Positions 10,407 through 21,578 of a stretch of DNA of 64,000 nucleotides are shown here, piece by piece. This DNA comes from Symbiodinium kawagutii (Eukaryota > Sar > Dinophyceae > Suessiales > Symbiodiniaceae), in NCBI GenBank assembly GCA_009767595.1, contig VSDK01007059.1, positions 370,544-434,543 on the forward strand, read 5' to 3'. The position numbers were made by a program, and so were the translations under genes. How positions within the stretch are numbered: position 1 is the first letter of the stretch; every line of letters begins with the position of its first letter. The notes under the pieces are model-generated. The model searched no databases. It worked only from the letters and a program-made list of their open reading frames with translations, and was not told the DNA's origin.

Positions 10407-13400
10407 CAAGCAACAGCAACAACAGCAACAACAGCAGGAACAACAGCAGCAACAACAACAGCACCAACAACAACAGCAGCAGCAACAACACAACAACAAA
10501 CAACAATCCATTGACCCGTTTCAAGCTAGTTTTTGATTGTTTTCGCATGTTGTGGCAGTTCTGGTCGGCTTCGTGCGTTTGGCTCCCTCCACTCTGGAAA
10601 CATTGAGCTTGCTGCTGAATATGGCAACATGTGCTTGATGATTTCAAATTTTCCCAACCCAACAAGATATATGGCAGGGTTTGTTTGATGGCTTGGCCTG
10701 CCGTCCGATACCAAACAACTCTAGCAAAACAGCATGTAGGCGGAGGCAACAACTTTCAAATAGATTCAAGTCGATCACTCATCCTCCACGGGCAATTGTC
10801 CGATTTAGTTTTTGACAGTTGTTCATGATCTTTTTGATGCTTTCCGCTTGGGATAAAGACATGAAAGATGTGGGGGTGATGAACTGAGCTGTTCGGGGTG
10901 CACCCAGCTTCGAAAACCTCGAGGATGGCAAGACTTGTGTTTGTCGGTTCGCTTCTTCGTGTTCGCTTTTTAGTATTTGTTCTGAAGGGTGGAATGTGTG
11001 CTGGAGGAAAGGGGAACAAGACTTGTTGTACAAGGTAAGGAAGATAGATAGTGGGCAGGAAAGCACACGCCTCTCCAACACAAGATCCCCCTGACAGACG
11101 TGTTAGTGATCATGGTTCGCTGAGAATTTGCCGCAATTTGCACACAGGATAGCGGAGCGCTTGTGTGTGCTCAAGCCATTTTGGAAGATTTGCTCACGAT
11201 CCGTGCGGACCGAGATGATGCTTGACAGAAAGGGGCATCGGATGTCATGCTGTCCTAAAATCCAAAGAAGTCCTGAGAGCCTTGTTTTGATAGGCCACGT
11301 TTGTCCAAGTTGTGTTCCGAATTACAATAACATTTATAGATTTATTTATTCGCAAATATGCACGAAATCTAAGTTATGAATCCCAAAGTTTGATGAAAGC
11401 AGAGCGACCGAGGTCTACTACTACGGTGTTGACGCGTTATTCACTTGCCACCCAGAGTGTGTCCAGAGGCTGTGTGCCCGGGCTCCAACCCTGATGCCAA
11501 CTTTGTTGGATGGCTTGGTTTGGCGATCAAGGCAAACCAAAGAAGGCCAGGACAGGGGTGCCAGCACCAGCTAAGCGTTCATGGTGGAGTGATGGTTCAT
11601 GATAGTCTGATATGTTGGGTGTGGACACTGCTGTTTTTCAAGCTATTTGTTGAGTTCACTAGCTCGGATTTGAGCGTCTCAAGACTCGGGATCGGGCGCG
11701 CTGGCAGTGCTCCATTCTGCTCAGCATAGATTCGAACGAGAAAGTCTGCCTACACACGCGTACCACGAATGCCACAAACGAAGCGCTGGCCCCTCACAAA
11801 ACTTTTTTGCAGGCATGCGTCGCGTGAACTACTACGTGAAGCATTTGATCCAGGCAAGTATCAAGTGAATTTTGATGATCATCGTTCAAATTTGAATTAG
11901 GCTGGTGTGTTTTCTGAGTACCTTTCCGATGTCCACATTCAACGTGTGAATGGTGAATGCCGAGATTTTCTGTATTTTTCGCTTGCAATTCTTGGCTTTT
12001 TGTTGACTTGCCTCGGTAGTATCATCTCACGGTTTCAAGATGTTTCAAGTCCAACTGTCCAACTGTTCTTGATGCCCGGCGTTTTGACTGAGAGTGGAAT
12101 CCGAAGTGCCTTCCGAGCGCACTTTAGGGGAACCTCATCAGACCTGGGCAAGTTATGGCAAGTTCATGAATGTATTTTTCACACTAGTGTTGTGGCACGT
12201 CAAGACTTGTGATCCAACTCAAGACTCAATGGCTTGGAGACGATTCTGCCCGCAGACTTTGGATGGAAACTTCAGCCCGAATTTGGAATGGCTTGTTGAG
12301 CATAGCGATCCAAAGATCCTTGGCCCCAAGCAAGTCTGTTGGAGCTTCATGTTCTGTTTTGAATGACAACACTGATGCTTGAGATTATTATTTGCCGCAT
12401 CAATCCGCATCCTGTCATTGCAATGCCCAGGATCATTAGGCACTCTACAGTCATCCTGTTCTCTGATGTTCTGTGGCATCGGCTCGCCAGCCTTTTGTCT
12501 CAAAGCTGATGCCAACATTCGCATGGGTGTGGTTGGTGAGGGCTCGTTTGGGGAAAGCCAGTATTTCAAGGGACTATTGACATCTATTGCCATGTATTGC
12601 CCGCACTGTGAGGCTCAACAGAAGCATAGAAGCATCGATAATGATGCCTTTGCAGTAAATTTTGGGTTTCCACGAGGGCCATGTGAGAGTTGCCCAACCC
12701 AGTGCGATGGAACAACTGAAGGGTCCGTTCTGAGAGTCTTGGAGCTGGCGCTGCCAGGCTACAAGTTCATTTTGTCCAAGATCTATTTTCTCTTGATCTT
12801 GGGGGTCTTCATTGTCGGACAATCAGCCTTGCTGAACCACAAGATGGGAGAAGGGCAGACTTTTGCGGAAGACGTCACTATGTTCTCATGCCGAATTTTC
12901 AACTACATCTTCTCAATGTGCAAGCTGATTATAAGTGACTTGGCTATGGCAGGGAGATTCTGATGCCTCCGAGGAAGTTATGGTACGGTCACTGATGGTT
13001 GATTATCATTGATTATCCGCATGATATGCCAATGGCCAAGACTAATCTAAAATAATCTAAATATAGAGAGAGAGATAGATCTCAGCATAATAATGGCACT
13101 CATAATATCTCATATAGGCTTTGTTTCAAATTGCAACATGTTGAATGCAGCAATTTTGGGCTCCGAGCTTTGACCCAGTGCTGTTTGCCAAAGGCCAATC
13201 CACCAAACTCTTCAGAGATTTGGGCAACGGAGACATTAAACGTGCCTTGGCCAACCTTTGCTGCGGCTTTTGTCTTCGCACATAGTCGTCTCTCACTTCG
13301 AACCAGCCGGGTTTGATGAGTGCAAGTTTCCTAATTCGCGAATTCCTAAGATGAAAGGTTGCATTTAAAAGAATAGCAAATGAACAGGCAAGGAACTTAA

Positions 13401-16400
13401 AGTTGCATGAGGCTCATGAGATGCATTGTTTTCACAATGTCGGCATCAGGTATTTGCGGCATCCCCGTCCCAGCCTATCTGTTTGAATTGCAAGAGATCG
13501 CGAACGTGTCATTGCTGGTGCTGCTTTTGGCCATGTGCACCCAGGAGCAGATCGCGGAGAATGTTTCCAGATCAAAAAGCTGTCAAAAGATATTTAAGGA
13601 AATGATGTTTACTATTTTATTGTATCATGTAATGAATCATTTGTTACTTCGATATCAATAGTTTGCAAGTTGTGTTGATTTTGTCAGAATGTTGCCCTGG
13701 TTGTTCTGGTTGATCCATTTGTCATATCTAAGATTTCTGTTGCAAATCTAGCGGGCATGTTGCAAAATCTCCTCTTTCAGCACATCACACGTTGAATCAG
13801 GAGCCATCACTAGCCTCTTAGGGCCCTGAATCCCCCCCCAGGCGGTAGTGATCAGGAGCCTTACCTGTGGTGTTTGAACGATGGCCGCGGAGTCACCATG
13901 GACTGCGATTCAGGACACTGGGGACCAAGGTGCAGAATCGTGTCACGCTATCTCTGAAGAAATGCAATGAATACATCTTGGTTGTATCTATAAGTGTATA
14001 TGTAGGTCGTATATGGAGAGAAACAGAGATATTTCAGATATATTTACCATTTTATTTCTAGAGAATTAGAGAGAGAGAGAGAGAAAGAAAAAACATGTCT
14101 TACAAAGTAAAAACACTATGTCTCTATGACTATCCGGTTTGCAACAAAATTTCCGCATCAGAGGACAAGCAAGGAGCTGCCCTCAACTTTGGCTCGGTTG
14201 GACAAACCTTCATAACCCTAGACTCCTGGACTGGTTTTGCAATAGTGTCGTCGTTGTTTGGCTTTTCCTCACACAGGATACCAAATTGATCCAAATTAAA
14301 CATTTCCAATGTAAATAGGGCCGAACCCACAGCGATGCTCCAGCAAAAAAATATCAATCGATATCTCCATGGGACGAACCGCAACGGTGTTCGCATGCAC
14401 CTTGTCTCATTGACGTCTCTTTGCACAAGCACGAATGCATTTGACGTTGCTGTGAGGCGAGGTTGCCTAGTAAGCAGATCGTGTGCTTCAGCGGGCTAGC
14501 ATCATTGAGAGAGAAACAGGAAGTGAAATCCAAGATCGAAGGAACCACGAGTTATAGAAAACGTGTTTTTATTTTTCGTCGGCCTGTTCTGACCCTGGGA
14601 ATCCCTGGGTTCAGGAAGCCTTTGCATAGCCACAGCTGCAGGCATTTGCTGCGCACAAGATTACCATTCTTTCAGATCAGACCTCCAGAAATGCTCAAGG
14701 TTCATGCTTCAACATGCTTCAACAACTGCAGTTTCCTCCAGGAAAAACAGACATACCATAGGGGAAAGGTGTACGTTGAGGCTCTCTGAAGGGTGTGTGC
14801 CAACCTTAAGCCAACCTCGTGCGTGAAGCAAAATCAACTGGGTAAGAGATGGCAAGAGGATGTAAGAGATAAAATGCATTCTTTTGCCGGAGATAGGTGG
14901 ATTATACCTCAAAGTGTGGCATGGTTCGTAATAGTTATTTCTTGTCCGTTTGCGTGCTCAATAGTGAAAGGAAAATGAGCAGAAGCGTGCCTTTTTCGAT
15001 CACTTGCTTCCACACTGATTCCACACTTGGACATTTCATCATCAGGGTCACCAGAAAATTAGACTTTCAAATTTCAAGCAGGAGCTGATGTTGCCAGTCT
15101 GCAGATATTGATCTGCAAAGATTTGCAATTTCACAATTCCGTACTGCTTGCCAGGAGAAGATCGCATGCAATTTTACACGATATGTACCTTGGCATTTCT
15201 ACATATATCGGACAACACCACGCTGAACGAATCAATGTCTGAATTCTATTCAACTCCCACCTTTGCAGTTTGACTATGTTTGTAGCTGTTTTTTGCAGCT
15301 TGAAGCAGTCAGCTTCGAAGTGTTCAACAGTCTTGATCAAGTTTTGAGAGAAAGGCTAAACTCTCCGTAGTTAACTTTAGTCTTCGGCTGGAATATCTTC
15401 AGGAAATGGCTCTGCGTCCTGTAAAACGATATAGTGAACTCCCAAAAACGATACCGTAAGAGAACCTAAGATAACTTAAGAGATTCAACCCTTTGAAAAA
15501 TCCAGATTTGTTTTAAAGTACCCAAGAAGGTTTGGAACGATAAGCAGAACGATAACGAAACGATAAGCAAATTTTCACAAAATGTCTTCTTTTCCTGAGT
15601 TGCCCATAGGGCCCATCCAGTAATGATGCGTTGAATTCGGTTGTGTGAAAGGCTTATGACCACGCCAGAGTCTGGCGGCCAGACTCAACAATTTGTTGCT
15701 GACACCAGCGCAGCATAATCATCCAGGCAAAGCCTGAGAGTGGTATCCAATAGAATGACCTGAACATAGACAACTATATAAATGGAAAAAAAAGTAATTG
15801 AGACGCGGCAGATGATGACCTGGAAGCATGAAAGTAATTGACTGCGCATCAAGAGTGCGGTGGGAGGGTATCCAATGTCACCAAACATTGGGAAACGATA
15901 TAGTGAACTCCCAAAAACGATAACAATTGAGAAAATCCGCAATTTTAAGTTGAGGTTTTGCCGTTCGCTCTTTTGAACTATTTTGAACGTGAACTATCAC
16001 ATAATCAGTTTGAACGCCGTTCAGGAATTGATGGCTTGGCTCATATGAAGTTCACGCTGTTGGTTCTCCAGTTTCACTGAGCTTTCTTTCATTGTTTTGT
16101 TCCGTAGTTTTCTATGTTTCATAACTTGTGAATACTTGCGAGCGAAATCTCACAGCAAAACATATTACCGGGATTGCCATTCCCTGGAAGGCATCTACAT
16201 ATATACTTAGAGGTTCCATGCACACTCACACTATCTCACATTCTCTCACATAGATTTATCGTACAACCTCGTTTGTGCAATGCAGCATGCATTTGATCAA
16301 ATCTCACCCCGCACAACATCATACCCACAATGTCACAACATCTCAGAGTATCTCTGATCTTTGCGGATGTGATTTACAGGTACGTCCATCAAGCATATTC

Positions 16401-19400
16401 AACGCAAGCGGTGATCATTTTGGAGTTGGGGAAATCTTTTCCCTTCGCACACTGCACTCCGTGGAACACAGGATGATCAGTTTGCCTAAGGTTCTTTTCT
16501 CGCAATGATGCTCTATTGGGCTCTCCTTTCAGATCTGGCAATTTTCTCCATGCGCATTTCTGCATTCGTAGCTCGGCTCCCAACATCCCAAGACTGCCCG
16601 TCCAGGCAGCTACTGCAGCTAATGCAGTCCTTAAAACGACATTTAGAGGAGAAAAAGAGAGAGAGAGAGAGAGAGAGAATTAGGACATTCTGTCATATCT
16701 TATAGGACTAAACGGAACGTCAATTCTGGCATGAATTGCATGTGTTCAAAGATGTATTCAATCGATACTAGTGGGTACTTACTAGTGGCCCTTGACCGAA
16801 TGATTGTCCAGAAAGCCTTGCCGAAAAGGGGCTGTAATTCAGCTCCATCTCCTGGATGGAGGGTGGGGCCTTGAAGCTTTCCTTTTGCAGAAAGGATCTA
16901 CCCAAGACATCCCAAGACTACCATCCCTAGGCTCACTTAGTGATCAGTGTGTAGTTTGCCTAGTGGGACAGTCAGATGCTTGCAAGTCCATAGGTCGGCC
17001 GAGGGCCTATGAGGTCATCCCATCCCGCACTTGGAGATTGTTGAGCTCCAAATTTGTTGTCGCCTGATGTCTCCAGGTGCTTGTGTGCGGGCGTGTCGTG
17101 ATCGAAGTTGGGCTCTTCCTCACTGCACTATTGCTGCTGATCCTGGCATTTTGCACCATGGCATCACTGGATATCAACGTGCATGGATGTGCATGGATGA
17201 TCATGGATGATACATCCAGGATGTGCATAGTGCATTTACAGTTTGAATGGCAATTGAATGGCTCAATACTTCCAACCTCTCAGTGGTTAAAGGTCCCTGG
17301 TTTCAGAAGACGGGACCCGAAGGCAGCTTGGAATTTGTCCCAAGGCACTGCGATTAGCACTCTGTACTATGAAATGCCTGCAAAAGAAGGTGCTCACGTG
17401 TGGCTTGAGGACGCGGGATGACGTAGCTTAAAAGGTGAAGGCCAAGCATGGGCGAGCTATCAAAAAGCTGACAAGGATGATGACAGCAATTGTCATTCTG
17501 CTGGCGTTGGCCCTGAAAAAGAGTAAGTGACAGAAGAACCAGGAAGAGATTAGGAAAGTTGCATGATCTATATGGTGTGCAGCTGATAGATGCTCAATAT
17601 ATTCTGCATGTAGGTGACCTGATTTAGATGTTTAGAATATTTTAGAAGTAAATATGCATTTTGCTTTTAAAGCAATTTATTTTTATAACATGATTTTTAG
17701 ATGTATAACATGATTTTTGAGAGAGAGATCTATATATGCATTTATATTTATTTATATATATATATATATATATCTATCTATACACTGTAGATATTTGATA
17801 TTGAAAATTGCCTATGTAGCCTCACAAGTTTTGCTTCAGAGCACCAGCTTTCCAGGAGCTGGTCCGAATGTCCTTAGGCATGTAGCTTGGCATGCAGAGA
17901 TCCAGCTTTTGATGCACTGAACAAAACTGAACTGGAGGATATATGGCGGACATGGCGAACATGTGGAGGACATATGGCGGACATATGGTGGACTTGTGGG
18001 GATCTAAGGGGGGCATAACATATGTAATTACATGCAATATGATGGAGATATTATTTATAGCTGCTGTTGAGGACTGCAAGCTGGGAAAAAGGCAATCCAG
18101 AGACCCCGTGTCCAGAGCCAATAGAGTTGCCGGATTTCTTCGAATATGCGGGTGCCCAATTGACTTTTGCAAGGATTTGACGGAGAACAAGGACATACAA
18201 TGATACATATGAGACATTGTGACACCAGTTTAACAGCTTCAACGGCTCAATATGAATGTCATTATAGACATGTTTTTGAATGCTTACAAAGCATGTCCAG
18301 GTGAACCGCGGCAGGCAGCACCAGTTTTGCAACTGAGAGCATGTGCAGCATCCACTGCACAGATTTTTGATGCATTTCTTGGACAAATTTCTTGAGTACT
18401 TTGATACAATTGCCACAACTATCCACGCACGGTGAAAACACACTGCTGCTCAAAGCATGCAGCGATGCAGCTGTTTGAGGTACTCTCCAGAAGCCTACCA
18501 GATGATCATCTCAACCTCCGTTCTGGTCACAATCCCTGTATGCCTGTTCCTTTTCATCGTGGGCATTTGTTTGACCAACCTGTTGATTGCCCAGTTTCTC
18601 AGCTTTGCACATGGTTTGGGATGGATTCCGTGGATGTGATTGATCTCTTCATGATTTTTTGTTGGTTTTTTACATGTCTTCAAATCTCATTTTTTGTGTG
18701 TCATGTTCGGTTTGTGTACCAATCTTATAGGCACGTGACGAAATCGGAGAAATATGAGGAAATGGTCGGAGGATATTGCTTACATGATCTTATGATATCT
18801 TAAGAATTTTATTATAAGAATTGAATGTGTTTATTTTTATTGTTTCGTTTGTGTCTATCTTTCTATTGAATTTTTGCTTGCTTAAAGCGCCGCTCGAATG
18901 GCAAGTTTCTCTGACCACCTGTCGGTCAGCTGCTTGGCCAGGCTTTCGCAGTCGTATCATGATGCTTATTCCAATATGCAGGGCTATGCGCGCTTAAATC
19001 GTGCCAGCATCACCAACACCACAGTGCAGGACCGTTGGGATGAAAGCTGGCAGATCTGGCAGTTGCTTGTAGGGTCAAGCACATTCCATAGCCCAAGGAA
19101 TGCCAACTTAACTGAAGACATATCTTCATGGTGTCGGAGTAGAGCCGTACAAGCCCCATCAAAGAATACCCAGCATCCTGATGTATCCTGGACGTTGTCC
19201 CCCTTTAGAGTCTAGAGGCAGTTGATTGTCCTGCAGGGAGTCTCTGTCAAGAGATGGACCAATTTTCTGACGAGTCTCAAGCTGGACGATCCCTTGGAAT
19301 TCAATGAGGGCGATGTGGGTTTGTCAGGCAGGGGGCTGTTGTGGGCTGCTGATTCGCTGCGAAAGGGGCCTACTAGTAATCACTTGAGTCACTGGAGGAC

Positions 19401-20235
19401 TGCTGACGCTTGAAGCCAAACGCGCAACAAAAGAAGAGAGTGAATTCATGCCATAGAAAGCTCGAGATTTCGAGCTTCAAAGCATCACCAGACAAATCAA
19501 AGCTATCAAAAAAATCAATGACTGTCGATATTGACCCCTGAGAACGGACAGGCATTCCTGAACTTGCAATCAAAGACATCAATCTTGCTGGACATGACAA
19601 TTGGTCCCTGGAGAAGCCACTAAACCAACCCAGAACCAGGTTCTTGATGTGCTGGGCCGTGGGAAGATGTTCAATCGAATCGTTGGCAGGTGGCATGCAG
19701 GTTTTGGAACCATCCAATGCTCACATTGTCACCGAGGACTCAGCAGCGCTGGACATTTGCACATTTGTTTCGCAATCTTTCAATTAAGAAACCGCCTCTG
19801 TGGTGCAAGTATTTGAAAGAAATAATCCAGTGTCCGTCTCATTCCGCCTCATTTACATGCGCGCGTGTGTGCATGTTCAGCTTCATTTGTACATGTTTAT
19901 ATTCTTCTCGACCATGGAGACAGACAGAGAGAAAGAAAGAAGGAAGGAAGGAAGGAAGGAAGGAAGGAAGGAAGGGAGAGAAAGAAAGAAGAAGGAGAGA
20001 GAAAGAAAGAAAGAAAGAAAGAAAGACAGAAAGACAGAAAGACAGAAAGACAGAAAGACAGACAGACAGACAGACAGCAAACAAGCAAGCAAGCAAGCAA
20101 GCAAGGAAGAAAGAAAGAAAGAGGAAGGAAGGAAGGAAGGAAGGAAGGAACAAAAAGAAAGAAAATGAAAGAAGCAAAGAAAGAAAGATAAAGAGAAGAC
20201 GAGAAAGAAAAGAAAAGAAATGGGAAATGGGCACC

Positions 20236-20283
<48 letters not shown>

Positions 20284-21119
20284 GTGATGGTGATGGTGAT
20301 GGTGATGGTGATGGTGATGGTGATGATGATGGTGATGATGATGATGATGATGATGTTGATGTGGCAATGATAGAAGCAAAGGCAATGATCAGCGATGACA
20401 ATTATCAGTGTTGACAATGATAAATGACGACAGCAATGATGATTAAGTTTTGATTATGATGAACTATCAAAGGTTATGATTTTGCATTGGTAAGGGCAAT
20501 GATGACATTGATATGCAGTGATGATACGGATCAATGATGATCAAATGATGACAATGATAATGAACGATGACGAGGAGGAGCAGACGAGGAGGGCGGGAGA
20601 TGCATAAAAACACTTGAACAAAAAACTATTGATGCGATGCTGTGGGTGATGGTGGCAAAGTCATGACAGCTATTCAACTGCTGATCCGTACCTAGACAAA
20701 AACCCTACACCAACAAAAATTGACTTTGAGTCTTGTGTATGGCGTACTCATGCGTACCCCCAAGCTCTATGGCAAGATGTCCAAGCGAATCCAAACGATT
20801 CAGGACACCATCAAACGATTTGGTGGATCCACGGCTCCGACCGCACCATGGCCGAAAGAAGCAGACGAGGAAGAGGAAGACAAGCTGTGCCTCGGTGGAT
20901 CAAACTGCATGGTACGTCATGGCACGTCATGGCACGTCACGGCTATGTTTTCATCTTTGACCTGGGACGTCCTGCGACAGTCAAGCCATTTTGGCACTTC
21001 TTGGCACGTACATTTCCATCAAAAAGTTACTCAAGGGTTGCGCTGTCAAGGGGATTTGCTCGTCAGGCTTCTTCTTGAACAGAAGCTGCAAGCAATCATC
21101 AAGGCTCAGAAGAAAGGAG
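5600..21119 (+). CDS. Large globin-ankyrin-6TM channel-like protein, multi-exon (dinoflagellate type)
   Basis: About two dozen exons can be joined in phase over 15.5 kb. The product carries two globin-like segments, an ankyrin-like segment, six hydrophobic segments arranged like a TRP/voltage-gated channel core with the typical NLLIAQ ending of the last helix, and a tail containing KRFGGST. Segment entries give the exons. Of 21 introns with both ends placed, 15 begin GC, three begin GT and three begin GA; all end AG. Domain order suggests a haem-based gas or redox sensor coupled to a membrane channel, but that role is inferred. I recognise the overall protein as a large family seen in Symbiodiniaceae proteomes; I know no experimental function. 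The N-terminus is not defined and may include exons at 489-3170. The C-terminus is lost near 21119, just before an antisense retrotransposon. Confidence 0.8.
6144..6193. repeat. (ATAC)n microsatellite
   Basis: Twelve or so uninterrupted ATAC units lie in the intron between the exons ending at 5713 and starting at 6928. The rest of that intron is AT/GT-rich with many ATGTA-type steps and no coding signal I can support. Confidence 0.95.
8124..9479 (+). CDS. Segment 2: second globin domain with proximal His motif (five exons)
   Basis: Exons 8124-8264, 8528-8591, 8988-9061, 9201-9276 and 9415-9479. Spliced landmarks are FQMLRSKLFPNFLETNP, then DLYRAPRKLVEEISAVG joined to LRHVG/YGIPTEIFPHFVSS, then AELTVEAFRWALALMAKIMM, then SEG/STLVMKAINSN. 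The GLRHVGYGIP segment matches the F-helix signature of globins and flavohaemoglobins, where the histidine is the proximal haem ligand. The EAFRWALALMAKI helix fits helix H. The histidine codon lies at the end of one exon and YGIP begins the next, so only splicing reveals the motif. Donors: GA (8265), GC (8592), GC (9062), GC (9277), GC (9480). Confidence 0.78.
9923..12489 (+). CDS. Segment 3: ankyrin-like and pre-channel region (six exons)
   Basis: Exons 9923-10006, 11148-11219, 11413-11545, 11813-11853, 12256-12314 and 12431-12489. Spliced, the first two give QSISPFYWAI/DSGALVCAQAILEDLL, close to an ankyrin repeat (TPLxxAxxxGxxxxxxxLL). They are followed by TIRADRD, YYYGVDALFTCHPE, LMPTLLDGLVWRSR, MRRVNYYVKHLIQ, WLVEHSDPK and ILFSDVLWHRLA. 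The order and spacing resemble the ankyrin and linker part of TRP-type channels, but only the ankyrin-like unit is recognisable by motif. Donors are GC (10007, 11220, 11546, 11854, 12490) and GA (12315). At the 12314 junction a GC donor 16 bases downstream would add about five residues; the GA junction gives the better family fit. Confidence 0.74.
10007..11147 (+). other. Intron containing CAA-repeat
   Basis: This 1.1-kb GC-AG intron contains a CAA/CAG-rich run (about 10356-10507). It opens poly-Asn, poly-Thr and (antisense) poly-Leu/Cys frames that are repeat artefacts. No other coding or structural signal is evident. Confidence 0.8.
12758..18593 (+). CDS. Segment 4: six-transmembrane channel-like core
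   Basis: Exons with hydrophobic helices: 12758 to about 12934 (FILSKIYFLLILGVFIVGQS, later FNYIFSMCKLII), 13450-13553 (IPVPAYLFELQEI then NVSLLVLLLAMCTQEQI), 16491-16570 (SFLAMMLYWALLSDLAIF then SMRISAFV), 17077 to about 17163 (CGRVVIEVGLFLTALLLLIL) and 18491-18593 (VTIPVCLFLFIVGICLTNLL followed by IAQ). The last helix has the N-L-L-I-A ending typical of S6 in TRP and related cation channels. A pore-loop exon should lie between 17163 and 18491; WNLSQGTAISTLYYEM near 17328-17375 is a weak candidate. One or more small exons are probably missing between 13553 and 16491. Placed donors: GT at 12935 (tentative), GC (13554, 16571) and GT (18594). Confidence 0.7.
13554..16490 (+). other. Long intronic stretch with a 30-bp direct repeat
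   Basis: Nearly 3 kb lie between exons ending at 13553 and starting at 16491. A GA run occurs near 14068-14090. A perfect 30-bp direct repeat (beginning AAACGATATAGTG) lies at 15424-15453 and 15893-15922, with extra ACGATA words between. No coding exon could be supported, although the protein family suggests at least one short exon is hidden here. Confidence 0.5.
18942..21119 (+). CDS. Segment 5: cytoplasmic tail after the channel core (five exons)
   Basis: Exons 18942-19023, 19237-19327, 19690-19736, 20804-20883 and 21067 to about 21119. Landmarks are LSQSYHDAYSNMQGYARLNR, RWTNFLTSLKLDDPLEFNEG, GMQVLEPSNAHIVT, then DTIKRFGGSTAPTAPWPKEA and a short acidic stretch, then LLLEQKLQAIIKAQ. The KRFGGSTxPxxxWP element is, to my recollection, a conserved signature of this dinoflagellate family. 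Donors: GT (19024), GC (19328), GA (19737), GC (20884); a GC donor at 21120 is possible. The intron 19737-20803 carries long microsatellites. The C-terminal end is not visible; later exons would lie in 21120-21356 or beyond the retrotransposon. Confidence 0.74.
19918..20355. repeat. Purine-rich microsatellite cluster (GAAG, GACA, GCAA) and (GAT)n
   Basis: About 300 bases of GAAG, GACA and GCAA units on the + strand run into roughly 120 bases of GAT/GGT trinucleotides. All six frames are open here only because of low complexity. It lies in the GA-AG intron 19737-20803 of the globin-channel gene. Confidence 0.95.
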
Positions 21120-21351
21120 GCATTGGTCGGGCCTGTGGAAACCACCACTCCGACTGCAGCGGGTTTTGCAGCAATGAGGGCATTGGCAGATCAAGATGGA
21201 TCAAGGACGGTCCAACAAGACGTGGAGTACTGGGACAGAGCTTCCCGATGGAAAGAGAGAGAGAAGAAAAATAATGATATGAGGAGAATAGAGAATGAAT
21301 AGAGTCAAACAATTTTGATAATGATAGTAGAATAGAAACGAATAGAATAGA

Positions 21352-21356
21352 CGTAG
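21352..21356. repeat. Target-site duplication CGTAG (left copy)
   Basis: CGTAG directly abuts the first base of the left LTR and is repeated directly after the right LTR at 29365-29369. Five base pairs is the usual duplication length for copia elements. Confidence 0.93.
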
Positions 21357-21552
21357 TGCAAAGCAACTGGTAGAGGTCAACCCAGTCACAAGCGCTAAGA
21401 CACACGAAGTTCCCAGCGGCAAAGCAAAGCGCTACCTGTTTTCACAGGTCAGGCGAGCCATCCGGTGGCCCAAGTGAATCCCACCCCTGAGCCATCAGCG
21501 GGGCGAAAGGAGGAATCATGCAATGGCCACGTTGCAAGGAATGCAACTCACA
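21357..21552 (-). repeat. 3' LTR
   Basis: 196 bp, identical to 29169-29364. Directly upstream on the sense strand is a pyrimidine run (TTTTCCCCCA) rather than the usual polypurine tract. Confidence 0.96.
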
Positions 21553-21578
21553 TGGGGGAAAATCTTTACATCCCATGG

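Noticed and set aside
10271-10510. Poly-Asn, poly-Thr and poly-Leu/Cys proteins
   Set aside because: Products of a CAA/CAG microsatellite inside a well-placed intron of the globin-channel gene.
19840-20417. Proteins of about 160-226 residues with Lys/Glu, His or Ser/Pro runs on both strands
   Set aside because: Low-complexity translations of GAAG, GACA and GAT microsatellites.
20974-20996. Partial match to the dinoflagellate spliced-leader core (AGCCATTTTGGC)
   Set aside because: Only about 12 of 22 bases match, it lies inside an intron, and a similar partial match at 11174 is ordinary coding sequence (AQAILED).
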